Source: Dimorphilus gyrociliatus (lineage: Eukaryota > Annelida > Polychaeta > Dinophilidae). Taken from it: a DNA stretch of 64,000 nt. Made by a program: the position numbers and the translations under genes. Numbering within the stretch: position 1 is the first letter of the stretch; every line of letters begins with the position of its first letter. Positions 26,123 through 38,796 of this stretch are shown in pieces. Location of the stretch: NCBI GenBank assembly GCA_904063045.1, contig CAJFCJ010000019.1, positions 2,610,684 to 2,674,683 on the forward strand. Reading direction: 5' to 3'. Below the pieces are notes generated by a model. It was not told where the DNA came from. It saw only the letters and a list, made by a program, of their open reading frames with translations, and made no database searches.

Positions 26123-26906
26123 ATGGGCGATGATGAGCAACGCCACCGCGTCGTTTTCATGGGTGCTGGTCGAGTTGGAAAGACGAGTATTATTCGACGC
26201 TTTCTCCAGAATAGTTTTTCAAATGCTTATAGAGAAACAATAGAGGATTTGCACTGTAAGGATTATAACATTCAAGGAACTTCAGTAAAAGTCGACTTCC
26301 TGGATACGTCGGGCGATTTGGCATTTCCTGCAATGCGACGTCTTTCCATTTCGACGGTTCGTCAAATATTCGATTTGTTCAATTATATTTTCTATTTATA
26401 ATGTATAAAATTAAAAGGCTCACGCGTTCGTTCTCGTCTACTCGGTCGATGACGATCGTTCTTTCGACACTGCTCGATCAATTAGACAACAAATTAAGGA
26501 GCAAAGAAGTAATTACGAAGCGCTTCCCTGCGTCGTTGTCGCCAATAAGATCGATCTGGGACCAAATAGGCAAAAGGTTTCTACCGCCCACGTGGATAGT
26601 TGGTTAAATGAAGAGGGGATGACGAACAGTTTCGTAGACGTTTCCGCTAAAACTGGTACAAATATCCAGCAAATATTTCATAAACTTCTCGAGCAAGCCG
26701 ACATACCGGAAGTAAAAAAGTTAGAACCGATCCTCAGAAGGAGATTATCGGCTAACTCTGCCTCATTGGCAAGTATGCGTGAAAGATTGAGGGTTCAAGA
26801 AAGTTCACCCAAAGGATTTCAAAGAAGTAGAAGCCTCATACGAAGGTCAAAGCCGAAAGTAAAAGAAAGTCGCGATCCAACTAGTAGCGATTGCGTAATA
26901 TCTTGA
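26123..26906 (+). CDS. RASD/Dexras-like Ras-family GTPase
   Basis: Exons 26123-26356 and 26418-26906 (61-bp intron) encode 240 residues. The P-loop GAGRVGKTS, the effector-loop core TIED, the G3 segment DTSG followed by FPAMRRLSI, NKID (G4) and VSAK (G5) are all present. The FPAMRRLSI run after DTSG and the C-terminal CAAX box CVIS match RASD1/RASD2 (Dexras1, Rhes), as does a long basic C-terminal extension rich in Ser and Arg (residues about 185-240). The residue after DTSG, equivalent to Ras Gln61, is Asp, so intrinsic GTP hydrolysis may be low, as in RASD proteins. CVIS predicts prenylation and membrane attachment. I chose ATG 26123 because it lies 13 nt after a strong acceptor and directly precedes the G domain. 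A polyadenylation-like AATAAA lies at about 26937. Confidence 0.9.
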
Positions 26907-27699
26907 ATAATTAAAAAATGACAAAGAAGAACGAATAATAAAACAAATATTAACATCTATTTAATTATTTCGTCTTTGCACTGGAGATTGAGTTCTATTA
27001 TCAAATCGAAAATGCAAACAACTCTTTATAATACTGACAGAAATTTTTCTTCTTATAAATTTATACACGTCGTTAAGATGAGTCAATATTAATTGGTCAT
27101 GCTCATGAATTTAGTCTGGAAAATCGTCCGAGAGACAATACGTGATTACTGCGATTAGTTGGGCGGATATAATTGCAGACGCGATCAGAATATTTTAATT
27201 ATTAGTTTATATAAATATATATATATATATATATATGGGTCTATTTCATATATTTTTCATCTAGACATACTTTTGATAGAGAGAATATTTTATAAATAAC
27301 TTTTTATGAATCATCATTATTATACAAAGGGGATAAATATCTACACATGCACACACGCACATATACATATATATATATATATATATATACATACATACAT
27401 ACATAAATATGCTTAAATGTCGATGACTTATGTACAGCAGCAATGTTTTAGTCTTTCCAAAATTTATAGAAATAATTAATAAGTAGGGAAAAGTTAATTT
27501 TTAATAGAGCTTTAACTTTTCCTACGAAGAAGAGGGGTTTGAAGTTTTATCTATAAACATTTTTACAATATCGTCAAATGCAGTAGTAGGCAGTTTGGCA
27601 TTTAATTTGATAAATTTAGTGCTAAAAGTGAATTTATGTATACAATGAGCTTTCTGCTAAAAATATGTCTAGAAAAATAAGGGCCTTGAGAATAAACAT

Positions 27700-28215
27700 C
27701 TAGACAACGAATCAGATCCATATATGCTATATATATAATAATGATAATAATAAATATAGTATATATATTATATTAACATCTTTACGTATATATATATATA
27801 TAAAATATAATGTTAATATGACATATATATATATATATATAAATGTATATATATATAATGTATATATTTCATATAAAATGTAAGAAGTGTATAGTAAACT
27901 TGTAGTATGCTCTATTTATAACAAATAGATTGCGTATATATTTAATAAAAAGTTATATATATATATATATATATATATACTGTATATATATATATTTATA
28001 TGTACGCACATCTTTACTTGTATACAGGTAAAATACATATTAATACGTATACTGTATATATTTATATATACAATATACGCATATATAAATACATATATAT
28101 ACATATATATATATATAGTATATATATGTATATATATATACAGTATATATATGTATATATATATACAGTATATATATAAATGTATACATACTGTATATAC
28201 TTACTGTTTATACAT
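27700..28215. repeat. TA-rich array with repeated ACTGTATATA/TATACAGTATATA units
   Basis: The longest TA-rich block in the window. At least three near-identical TATATACAGTATATATATG units stand in tandem between about 28110 and 28180, with single ACTGTATATATA units near 27978, 28050 and 28190. Confidence 0.85.
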
Positions 28216-28762
28216 ATACAATATACACTAGACTCCTTAAGTAAACATTGCATACAAATGGAATGTAAGCATAAATATATTTCAATTTTTTCAAATTTTA
28301 CCAACTTGCGTAATTGGACTGGAGTACCGCAATCAGAAAATGTTCGAAAGATGAGCTGAAATGCTCTCAAATACCGCTCGCTAGTGGTAAATTATGCATG
28401 CTGCCAGTATCATTTGTTAGTTTGTCGGGTTTGCACAGGGCTTGTTTAGTTTTTATTAGGGTAACAAGCATCTTCTGTTCCTTCCTCTCTAATCCTCTTC
28501 TCTTTCTGCCTCTCTATCAATCTAAATATAGGTTTTTTCTATGAATACATTTTCATCCCTTCATATTGCCAACTTAATACCCTTTCAATACTAAGTTTAA
28601 TGATATTCGTTATCGATTACGAGATTTATTAATTTATAAATGACAAAAATCCAAGAAGAGATTAATCTCCAACGGATCGGTCCTAATTAGTAAGGAAAAC
28701 TAGGCACTAGATGAAGTCACGAATATTTCTATAATATTCTCATTGGACAATTTTCACTTTAT

Positions 28763-28996
28763 TTAGGCAACATTCTTCAGTTTATCACTCGGAATTTTAT
28801 CCATTTTCATTGGCAAGGCTGAAAACGAAGCATGAAAATCATCAACTCTATTATACATGAGGTATCCGTTCGTGAGCCCTATTATGCGTAATTTTTCTAA
28901 GGTTTCCTTGAAATACTTGATATTCAGCTGGTAAATGTTTGCAACTAAAGCTATTAAAAACTCGTAGATTATTTTAAAGGAAGATAAATGAGTCAA
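28763..28996 (-). CDS. Doubtful short open frame
   Basis: A 76-codon frame with fairly balanced composition for such AT-rich DNA and an acceptor-like TTTACCAG before a hydrophilic stretch (LNIKYFKETLEKLRIIG). It could be the last exon of an unrecognised gene, but I find neither a partner exon nor a family resemblance. Confidence 0.15.
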   Translation of the reverse strand: MTHLSSFKIIYEFLIALVANIYQLNIKYFKETLEKLRIIGLTNGYLMYNRVDDFHASFSALPMKMDKIPSDKLKNVA

Positions 28997-29071
28997 AGGA
29001 GTAAAACAATTGACTGTTAAAGGTCATATGGTTATCCATTTTGGGTATATTATTTAAAAAAGAATAAGAAG

Positions 29072-29072
<1 letters not shown>

Positions 29073-29103
<31 letters not shown>
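29073..29103. repeat. GA dinucleotide microsatellite
   Basis: About 14 AG units followed by AGATAGAAGAG, in non-coding DNA. Confidence 0.85.
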
Positions 29104-29107
<4 letters not shown>

Positions 29108-30186
29108 AGAGATTAGAATCTTTCAAAAGAAACTAAACCCTATAAGGAAAGGACAATAGAATATATCATATAAACTGGATCTGGTTTAGTTTATTGGCCT
29201 GTCAGATCAACGGGATTTACAAAACAATGAACTGAATTTTATGCAGGCTAATGTTTCCTCTATTTTTGTTTACATATTATAAATTTTTGCTATATCAAAA
29301 TCTATATCAATATAAATACATTAATTGACAAAGATATTAGCCTATTAGATATAGCAAATTCACTATAATATTTCCAAGAAATTGCAACAATTGCAATAAA
29401 ATAACTACCATTTTTTTTTAATAATTAGGAATTGTAGTAGTAATCCTTCTTCAAGTAAAGAATGAAGAACTTGCAGAGTTCTGCTAATAATGACGTACTT
29501 CAGCGAAAATTTTGTAAATGACGAGCTAAATACCCGGAAAAGAAATTTAACAACTAATAATTACAAATTATGCTAGCTCACTCGTTTTCTTCTTCTATTG
29601 TTCGTCTTTATTTTAGAAACGATTTACTTCCTAATACGCTATAAATTGGTTGTATATGACGTAGTACAATATATAGTAAACAAGCATTTGTATATCTATT
29701 TTTTTGTGTACACGCCTACACGCGCAGTAAGTTAGTTCTTCCTTTTCGAAGATAAAACGAAAAATTGATTAATTTCGAGTCATCTTCAAAGGTCTTGGAA
29801 ATCCTAGAGATTGAGTAAACCTAATTCAACCTTATATTATCGTTTTTAAATTATTTAATGAACGAATTACTTTGTAATTAAAATAAGATTGCAAGTTCAA
29901 GGAAATATTTATCTCTCTTTAGTTTCTTTTGTTTTCAGCACGCCGAGAAGTGATTACTCTCTATATCAGAAGAATCAAAATTACTTAAACCAATTGTCAC
30001 ACGAGTAGTGTTTTTCTTATTAAAAGATAAGGCAAGAAACACAATATACGATAAAGGACAGATATTAAAAAGTTCGTGATGAATATTCATTAGGAGGCGA
30101 ATATGCCTTTAATTTGTACTGCAAAACAAAATGGAATATTAGACAAAATGAAAACATATTGCGTGATTAGAAAATATTATACATAC

Positions 30187-32456
30187 CAGACATATCAGAG
30201 AATCCGCTGTCTTTTAAGGCACTTATTAATCTACTTGGAGTCGCTTCGGATCCTTTCGATTTCTTCCATGTATATAAAGCTTCCAATGTTTTATCCTGTT
30301 TAGAGAATGATCGTTAAGTTTCATTTTATACTATTAGGGCTTAATATTAATTTATCTGCTCTTTATCCTTTAGCATATGTGCCCTTTCACCTTTCTTTTT
30401 ATATAAAAGTCAACTTTGAGAAAGAATTACAAAGCAGTTGCTTATTAAAAATTGTGCAATACCTTATTAGTTCCATTCTTATTATACTTGTCTTCAATGC
30501 AATTAAGGTCATTGTCTGTGAGAGTTAATTTTCTAGATAAAATTTTCCATTCCTCATTGATGAGAGCATTAGTTACAATTTTGGTGAAGGCTTTATTGAT
30601 TTTCTTGTCTGAATAATTTGAAAGTAAATTGAAGCCTTAAAGAAATATAAATGAACTACCGAAAATCTCGGAAGCAGATGAAGGTTTGCTTTCTTCTTCA
30701 TTAAAAACCCCGCAATTCCGTTGAAAAATCTTATCTGCGAGGTCATCCCGTCCCCCTTCAAACAATGCCCAGTACAAGATATTTACTTTATCAGCAGACC
30801 TATTTGTGCCTTTAAACCATCTGACTAGCATATCCTTGATGATGTTACCATCGGTCTTAGAATTTGACATTAATTCCATATCTTGTATTCTAGCGTTACT
30901 TATTCCCAATTTAAGGGCTACTAACCTCCATTCGTCACCTAATTCTTTAGCTATTTCATCGAATAGCTCTTCGTTAAGAATTCCAAACGACGCCATTTTG
31001 TAAGGAGCTTTCTTAATTCGCTCTAAATTCCTCTCCTCCTTTGGAAGTGATACTACAAGCTCTGTAAGTAATTTGCGTTCGAATTCGATCTCTCCTTTTT
31101 CTGTTTCTTCTTCCTTCTTCTTTATTTGCTTTTGATCCTTTTTTTTCTTAGGATCTTCTTCCAGCTGAGCAGGTACAATTTCGAACAATTGAACATGTCC
31201 CCTATACAAATCTAATCCATGTTGAGCAAATTTATCGACAACTCGTACTTGTACGTCGGATGAAGACGTGTTTACATGAGAATTATATATAAGGGGAACA
31301 CATTCTTCAGTTCCTTTGACGTTTCCCCTAAACCTCACCTCCAAACATTGACCCTCTTTAATAACAATATCATCACTAGGAGACGGTCCGTTAGTAAACC
31401 CTTTTTGCTTGAGGCGCTGAACATTGACAATAAAAAACAAAGCTGTATTACATGCTTCATAAACTATCTTTGGGCTAATATAATTAACTAATTATAAATA
31501 TAAGAATGGAATACAATTGTGTATCGGCTAATTAACTTCCATACATTCATGTAAATTGAATGGCTTAGTAATATATGAAATAAATATATTAGTATATGGA
31601 GTATACTAACTAAGAGCACGTCATCCATTTTATCAGCGCGACAACATTCTAAGAAGGCTTCTGTTTCTGTAGAATTTTGCTTTAGAATAAATTTAACTGT
31701 TTTTCTTGAAAGGCTTCTTTGCAATCCATTGGCGATATTTGGGACTTGAGTAGCAGTTATGTTTGATTTTACTCGAATTAATAGAAGTTTATATTCTCTG
31801 TAGGAGAAGTTTTAAGATAAATCTGAGGAAGCTTTGAAAGTGTCTTAATTAAGAATTTAGTTACTGGACACTGTAATCCAAGTTGATTGAATACAAATCA
31901 CCATCAATGGTAGACGACAAATCAGATGCTAAAAACCATTTGTCTTTGGAATTCTGATAAAGTAAATAAACATTTCCCTCCTCCTCTTGATCACCATCTG
32001 CGACGAAATACAATTATTGGTAATAGAAATACTCTAACGCAATACAGAGTAGGAAATATGTCACCTTTTTTAGCTTGGTAAGAATTCCCAACAGTTGGAA
32101 GACCACTACTTTTTTGAGAATCTTTTTTCACACCAGCACATTGCATAGTAACGGAGCTTTTGGGAAAAGGTACAGAGCCATATGTCTTTAAGCATACCTT
32201 AGGACTGCATCCCAGCAAAGAGTCTAATTCCTTGGGATACCTAGCCTTTGCTTCGCCAACTGTAGTACTATCGATCGGCTGAACCTGTTTTAAACCACTA
32301 GCTTAAGTGCAACGAGTAATATATAGGCTAAAAATAGATGCTGACAAAAATATATTTCATATGTACATAATATTTGCTGCCTATGATTTAGTATTTATAA
32401 AATAATAAAATATCTATACTGTATAGCATACATGCTTACATTACTCCTATATTCGA

Positions 32457-32488
<32 letters not shown>

Positions 32489-35400
32489 AATATATCGTAT
32501 ATTGATATACATACACCTATATGCAGTAGAGTTGATACTACGCATATGAATTATGTATTTCATATATTTTTCCTTTAGGAAAGTGCGCTCATAAATTTAC
32601 TGATTCACTTCCGAAAGTAATTTTTACAAAAGAAAAATGTCGTGGGGTGTAAACTATATCTCTCTTTTAAGTAGTTGGAATCACTCTAAATATAAAGGAA
32701 AAAAAACTATATAACTATTTTTTATAGATGAATTCCTTTATTTCACAGTATATAGGCTTCTATTACTCAACCAATCTTATAAATTGTATTATCAGATTTC
32801 TATCTGAAATCCATAAATGTACAGACCTGCTAGTTGTTGATCTTTATGAAAAATCGTTACTAACTACCTGAGTATTCGAAAAAACAAAACAAACAGTATT
32901 TATATTCTGCATTGGTGCATTGATAATTATCAGGGGTCACTCAGAGAATGCAGCGAGATTTAATCAATCAACAAGTGTTTTAAAAACGATGGTTCATATG
33001 GTAAACTCTCTTTTGCAGATGAATAGTGTTTTAGTCTGGATGAGTTAGATAATTTTATAATCTGGCAGTTCCATAACATAGTAAAAAACTACAGAAAGAA
33101 GACTCGGGGGATTCAAAGAGTGATGGGAATGGGTTTTGTTCTGATAAAGATGCTGCTTTAAGTAAGGTATCCTAAAAATATACGCGATATATTTTATTAA
33201 TTTCCCCAAAATAAAAAAGAAAAAAAAACTTGAAAGAAACGCTTTTATTTAAATTAGGCAAAGTACAAAAGCGTTTCTCATTTTTATACCGAGTAAAACA
33301 AAAGATTTATTCTATGATAAAGAAAAAAAGAAACTGTTTTAGAGCATAAAAGATGTTTTAGTTTGATCTTAACGCAATAGAAATTTTTTTTTTTTGGTAA
33401 TTGCTTAAAAGTAAGTAAAAGTATTATAATCTTAAGCAATAATCTATAATAAAAGATGATTGATTATTTTAAGATTTATTTGTAATAATAGATCTAAATA
33501 TAGAAACTTAAATTATATATTACTGTATATACTACGTATACTGTATAAAGTATTAAGTAAAAACTTAAATTGTATCAAATTGTTAATCATTTTACTGTGT
33601 AAACTTATCAGGGAAGTAATAATCAAACTTTCAACTCCAACTTGTATATTGTACTGTCATATATACAATATAATTTAAAGGTTTGTTTAAATGTAATTAT
33701 CATTATTATATGCATAAGACTAGAGTGCATATTGGTGTAATATTTAAGATATTGTGCATCGTACATAGCTTCATTCCATCAAATGTAAAAGCCTTTTATA
33801 CAATTTGTTAAATGACAACTAAAGCTTAAATGACATAATATGCTTCTGCAAATAGTAAAGCATTGCGATTATTTCATACAAGGGGTTTAAATAGATGTTT
33901 GGGTGTAAATATCATTAAATAATTTAATAAAAGGAATATAGTTGTCACAGTTTCGATATTATAGGCAATCGTTTTTAGATTCCAATATCTTAAGTTCTAA
34001 TATAGCTATGGACATTATTCATTATTAATGTATATGTACCTGCAATAATTGCGGATAATATCTGCTGATTTTGAGATATTCAATTGCTTTACTCGAGTAA
34101 AGTGGTAACTATGTAAATGATTTGTTTAGTACGTAAGAAGTGTATTGATACTACTTCTCTTATTGGTAGAGTCAATTTGGTAATGCCTAAAGTCGTTTAA
34201 TCCTTTTAGCTAATCAGAGAAAAGGTCACGTGATCATCGACCTTAAAGCAAACAGTTTCCGCTCACCTGTAGAGATAGTTCCGTAGCCAATCTTAACGAT
34301 CGTTTTGGAATGGTTAACGATACTCTGCTGTCAATAGTGGATACGAGTTTTCCTCCTTTGTTGTTAAAGGTTTCCTTTTCTTTTTTGAATCTTGATACAA
34401 CACATAAGGTCAAGTCGCGAACTTCATCGAAAAGAGCATCGGCAAATCGAATTTCCTTTTAATGGAATGGAAGAAAAAAAAACATTTTTTTGGGCGGTAA
34501 AAGAAAACCCGAAGGTACTTTATTATAAAAGGATGATAAAATAGGATAAAGTCACCTTATATTCGGGGTAGATGATGTCTCGAGTCAGTAAATCCTTATA
34601 GGGGCTTGTATTGAGGACCTTAATTACAAACTCTCTCGCCGGAAGCGCTCTTGGCAAGCTGAGTGGAATAGCTATAGCTATAGGCTTCTGGGTGTAACAT
34701 ACATTTTGCTTATTAACGAAATTATAAACTTTGTTTTTGTACTTTTGATTTATCTTACAGAAAATTTAACAGGTTCATCCCCATCGCAGTACACCCGAAT
34801 TACATTACTGACAATTTCTTCATCACAAGATAGAGGATATTTCCTGGAAGCTTCAGGAAACATTTCACCTTTTATTTGTCCATCGCTGTAGGCGCCATCT
34901 TGCGCGCGAATCATACAAACAAGACCACTGTTTATTATCTTATCGTCTCCTTCAATTCTGAATACAAGTGACAGATTCACAGTATTATTGCATACGATTT
35001 TGGTTATTATTGATTATATAATTGACTAGATATTGCTTACTTAAACATAGGCCAACTAACTGGATCTAACTTCTTTCTTCTCTCCTCCTCTTCCTTCTTC
35101 TTTTCTTCCAAGCGCTTCCGTTCCTCTTCTAAACGCCTTTCCTCTTCCTCCTTTCTAAAAACAGAGCGGAATTTTGCTAATAAACTGTACTATTTTTAAA
35201 TTATTTGAAAAAACTCACTGACGCTTCTCCTCTTCCTCTCTTTTCTCTCTTTCCTCTTCTTCCAATCGTTGTTTTTCTTCATCTTCTTCGTTGTTGTCAT
35301 CCGTTTTTGAATTCTCCACAGTATTTTCAGCTTTTTCAGCCTCATTTTTTACTTTGGTCAATTTCTCTTCCATATCGATTACTTTTTGTTCATATTCGGC

Positions 35401-36289
35401 AGCCAATTGTTGAACTTGGGCAAGTTCTTCAGCCACTTCAGCTAATCTTTTAGTGCTCTTAGCTTTTTTAACAGCCACTTCCGTTTCCTCAACGGTGGTT
35501 TCTTCAGCTGAAAAAAAAACGGAAGAAAATTGAAAGAAGAGGGCAACACTAGCTACTTCTATTAAAGGAAATCGCTAACGATTCAAACAGGTATACTACT
35601 ACTATAAATGATATAACAAAAGCAGCCATTCGATTACCATTTGATTGATCAATAAATCTCTTTAGGGTAGTATCTATTCAATATTGATTTGCTTAAAAAA
35701 ATGAACTGCCCAAGTTATTAAATTAATACCAATACCGTTCAATCATTTCCTTCTTATTTTTTAATTTTATCAATAGTTAACCAGTTGACTATTGTTAGAT
35801 ATTATTTATAAGAAAGTTCTAAATACTGAATGAAACTATACCTTGTGAATTGTCTGTCTTGACTTTTGCTATTAAATTCTGTAATGTGCCATTGATGTCA
35901 TCGACAAAATTTTGATTTTCCGACAATTTTGATTGATAAGCAATTGCTTTTTTCAATTCCCTTTTCAGCCTTTTGACTTTTCTCTTTACCTCTGCTGAGT
36001 CTTCGGCTATTTCTTCACCATTTTTAGACTCAATTGTATTTTTCAGAGCTTCGTATTCCTTTGTTAGACACTCAATAATTGTAAACATGCTTTGAGACTC
36101 ATCAACTGTAATTTCAAAGTCTTCATCCTCCTCGTTCTCAACTTGTTCTTCGTCATTCTCCGCTTGTTTCGTTTCTTCTTCAGTGTTCTCTTGGGTTTCA
36201 GTTACCTCCTCCTCTGCAGTATGGTTTTCAACAACACCTGATTCTTCAGTTACCTCCTCCTCTTGCACCGGTGATTGTCGATTGGACAT
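30187..36289 (-). CDS. Coiled-coil, ZU5 and double death-domain protein (DTHD1-like)
   Basis: Twelve exons rebuilt in phase: 36289-35842, 35507-35219, 35154-35041, 34957-34759, 34687-34556, 34455-34267, 32284-32065, 31997-31865, 31797-31611, 31416-30660, 30608-30463, 30295-30187. The chain leaves one base over, so a short last exon follows; two candidates near 29949-30030 both fit. The product is about 980 residues. Residues 1-290 are a Glu/Lys-rich coiled coil. A ZU5-like domain follows (GGKLVSTIDSRVSLTIP, then VQPID across an intron of about 2 kb). A death domain lies near 785-880 (ILNEELFDEIAKELGDEWRL). A second, more diverged death domain follows at about 890-970 (INEEWKILSRKLTLTDNDL, EALYTWKKSKG). 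ZU5 plus death is the layout of DTHD1, UNC5, PIDD and ankyrin proteins. The lack of membrane or ankyrin segments favours DTHD1. Death domains mediate homotypic assembly in signalling complexes. The partners are unknown. Confidence 0.8.
32440..32490. repeat. TA microsatellite in the large intron of the death-domain gene
   Basis: About 13 uninterrupted TA units within the 1.98-kb intron (32285-34266) of the DTHD1-like gene. The rest of that intron shows no supported coding sequence. Confidence 0.85.
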
Positions 36290-37970
36290 TTTTTGAAATA
36301 TCCTTAAAAAATATATAAATATGTATGTAAGAGATATCTGTTTATTATTTGGTTGCTGTAGGGAACCGCTGGCGGCCTCTAGCATGAAAGTAGCTACAAC
36401 GGACTCATTTATTACAATATGTCTTATTCAAAAAGGCAATACGTTTACGGAGATACTATAATCGAATTATATAACCAATATCGCTAGACTCTTTTGGGAT
36501 GAAATGATACAAGAGGGTGAGAAGAAAATAAGAAAATAAGAAAATAAGGAAACAAGAAGAGAATATATAAAGAGAAAAATTATGAAAAAAGTATCAAGTA
36601 AAAGGTCACGAAAGATATGGAAAATAACTAATAACTAAAACGGGACCAGAACAAAAGTAGAAAGGGGAATAACTGTTGAAGAAAAGGAGAAGAGCAAGAA
36701 AATTGAGGTATGTAAGTTATTAGAATGTTATTTCTGGTTGGTTGAGAAATTTAAGACGTTTCGTTTTCAACAGGACCGAATTTTTTTTAGATCTCTTCAT
36801 TAAAAACACACGACACGAAACAGCAGCGAAATCGATTCAGTGTATTCGTGAACTCGCTAATCTAACCGTTTTCTCTACTCTCATCTAGTTTAGGTGATTG
36901 GTAGATTGGCTGTTGCTGACTGAAGAATGTTTCCTATGCTGACAAAAGGTACTCAGCTACGCAGCTTTGACTGATAAAACAACCTGCTCAGTATTATTTC
37001 CTGTATTGTAAATACTTTATTGAATTGAAAGCAAAATAAACAAGTAACTTCTAAGTATAAAATTTCGGAATGACTATGAATGTTATATCAGTAATATACA
37101 ATGTAATTTAATTCATACTTAGGTATATTAAAACTAATATTTATATAGCGTATCTCATACGTTATAGACGTTTTATTTTCAAGCCTAGAAGCAAGTAGAG
37201 GTAAAATTCACATCTTTAGAGTTAATGACGAGAAATGTTCCATCTGCTCCTATATTGATCAAGAGTAAACTAGAACAATAACATATACAGTATTAAAGTA
37301 AGGAAACGAAATAGGAAAATGAGATAATTTACGATTTATAAAATATATAATAAGAACATTCCACGATGTTATAAATATAATCTAGCAATTCTAGTTAATC
37401 GTTGAGTAGTTAATGATAAAGTAGTCATCTTTAACGCAACCTTTTTTAACGTGACCAGATCGTATTTGATGCTATTCGAATGAAGTCCCTTAGAAATTAA
37501 TGAAAAATAACTGCGTGACTATGATTATTCCTTTTCTGTTTCTTTTTTTGGCTATAATTTTTTGTATCGATAAATACAGTATATAACTATGCAGGTAAAA
37601 TACATATATAGCTATATTAATAGATATAAATATAATTTATAAATATATATTTATATATGAAATATATTTCTTCGAATTCAGATTAAGAAGCCGGATATTC
37701 TGATTGAGTAAATTGCGCTCCGCCATAAAATTTATTTATATTGTTTACACCGATATAGCGTATAAGAACTAGATATGTCTGCTATGTTTTCGAGATATAA
37801 AATAAATAAGACATATTTACTGTTCATACGCTACTGCAAACATTATACTGTACATTGTAAAATATACTATGTTTTTTACTGTCAACAGTAAAAATTTTTT
37901 GCCATTCTCTTTCATTTATTATTTGTTCTCATTTTTCCCTTCTTATCGTTTTCTTCTCTCGTCCTTGTTG
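36290..37970. other. Intergenic region between the death-domain gene and the BK beta locus
   Basis: No coding exon is supported. The left end should include the promoter of the DTHD1-like gene and the right end the 3' untranslated region of the BK beta-type gene. A TA-rich stretch lies near 37570-37670. Confidence 0.45.
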
Positions 37971-38796
37971 TCAGGATCTATTTTGCAATTTCCTCCGTCT
38001 CATCATTACAACAAACAGGCAGACGGATGAAGAGAGAACAATTAACGGCCAGAGCAGACCGTGAACAACGTGAGATAGCTGAAACCTTCTACGTCTAATC
38101 ACTTGCGAAGAATTTTTAGGATTGTATAGGCATTTATAAGTAGAACCTTTCGTACCATACTTGTTGACATATTCCAGAACGTCTTTTTTATTTCTTTCTT
38201 TTGAACTCCGGCATGGTGGAAAATACGTGCACTGTTTAAGAATAAATTAAATTTAGCCTTTGAAAGGCAGTATCCTTATTTGAATAATATATATTGTTAA
38301 TATTCTTTTAAATAGATGTACAAATGAAAATTCTAGAAAAGTTATTAAATGATTTACAATAAGTTCTATTATATAGATACAAAAGCTTCACCTTCTCGCC
38401 CAATTCGCTTTCATCCTGCGCGAGGACCGATGAATTTGTAACAGAATTTTTTACTTTAATAACGACACATGGAAAGGTACTAGCACACTCTTTTCCACAA
38501 GAACAGCGCTGTTCACCTCTATAGGTAGGACTCTCAGCTGGTGAACAAGTAGTCGTGTAAAAGGAAGCGCTTATTGAGAAAGGATGAACAATCAAAGCTG
38601 CCACTATTGCTAATGCTGTAAGACTAGCTGCAGTTGAGGCTGCGAGTATCGTATAAATGCAAATATGCAGAATTTTATTGTTGGTTACATATCGAAATCG
38701 CCAAGGTTTCGCCCACATAAAATGTTCCTCGTCATCGTCGCATTCCGCATCGTTGGGACAATGCAAAACCACAGCTTCGATTTCATCATCGTCCAT
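37971..38796 (-). CDS. BK-channel beta-subunit-like protein, proximal first-exon isoform
   Basis: Exons 38796-38392 and 38231-37971 encode 221 residues. A short acidic N-terminus (MDDDEIEAVVLHCPNDAECDDDEE) precedes TM1 (about 45-72). The extracellular loop carries CSCGKECASTFPCVV, then CTYFPPC at the start of the last exon, and a second membrane helix preceded by the family signature HGLLWP. Two membrane segments with a cysteine-bridged loop is the KCNMB layout; the short cytoplasmic C-terminus (MMRRRKLQNRS) is basic. I cannot tell from sequence alone whether the partner is Slo1 or another channel. The 160-bp intron has GTGAAG and AACAG borders. The 5' side at 38797-39000 would be its own promoter if the two first exons are separately regulated. 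Confidence 0.85.

Larger units (their letters stand above)
26907..30186. other. Intergenic region with TA-rich arrays, no firm gene
   Basis: Beyond the Ras-gene polyadenylation signal I see long TA arrays (27207-27240, 27370-27400, 27700-28215) and a GA tract at 29073-29103. The 76-codon minus-strand frame at 28763-28996 is listed separately. The left-hand part of the next minus-strand gene, its last coding exon and 3' untranslated region, falls near 29940-30060. Confidence 0.4.
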
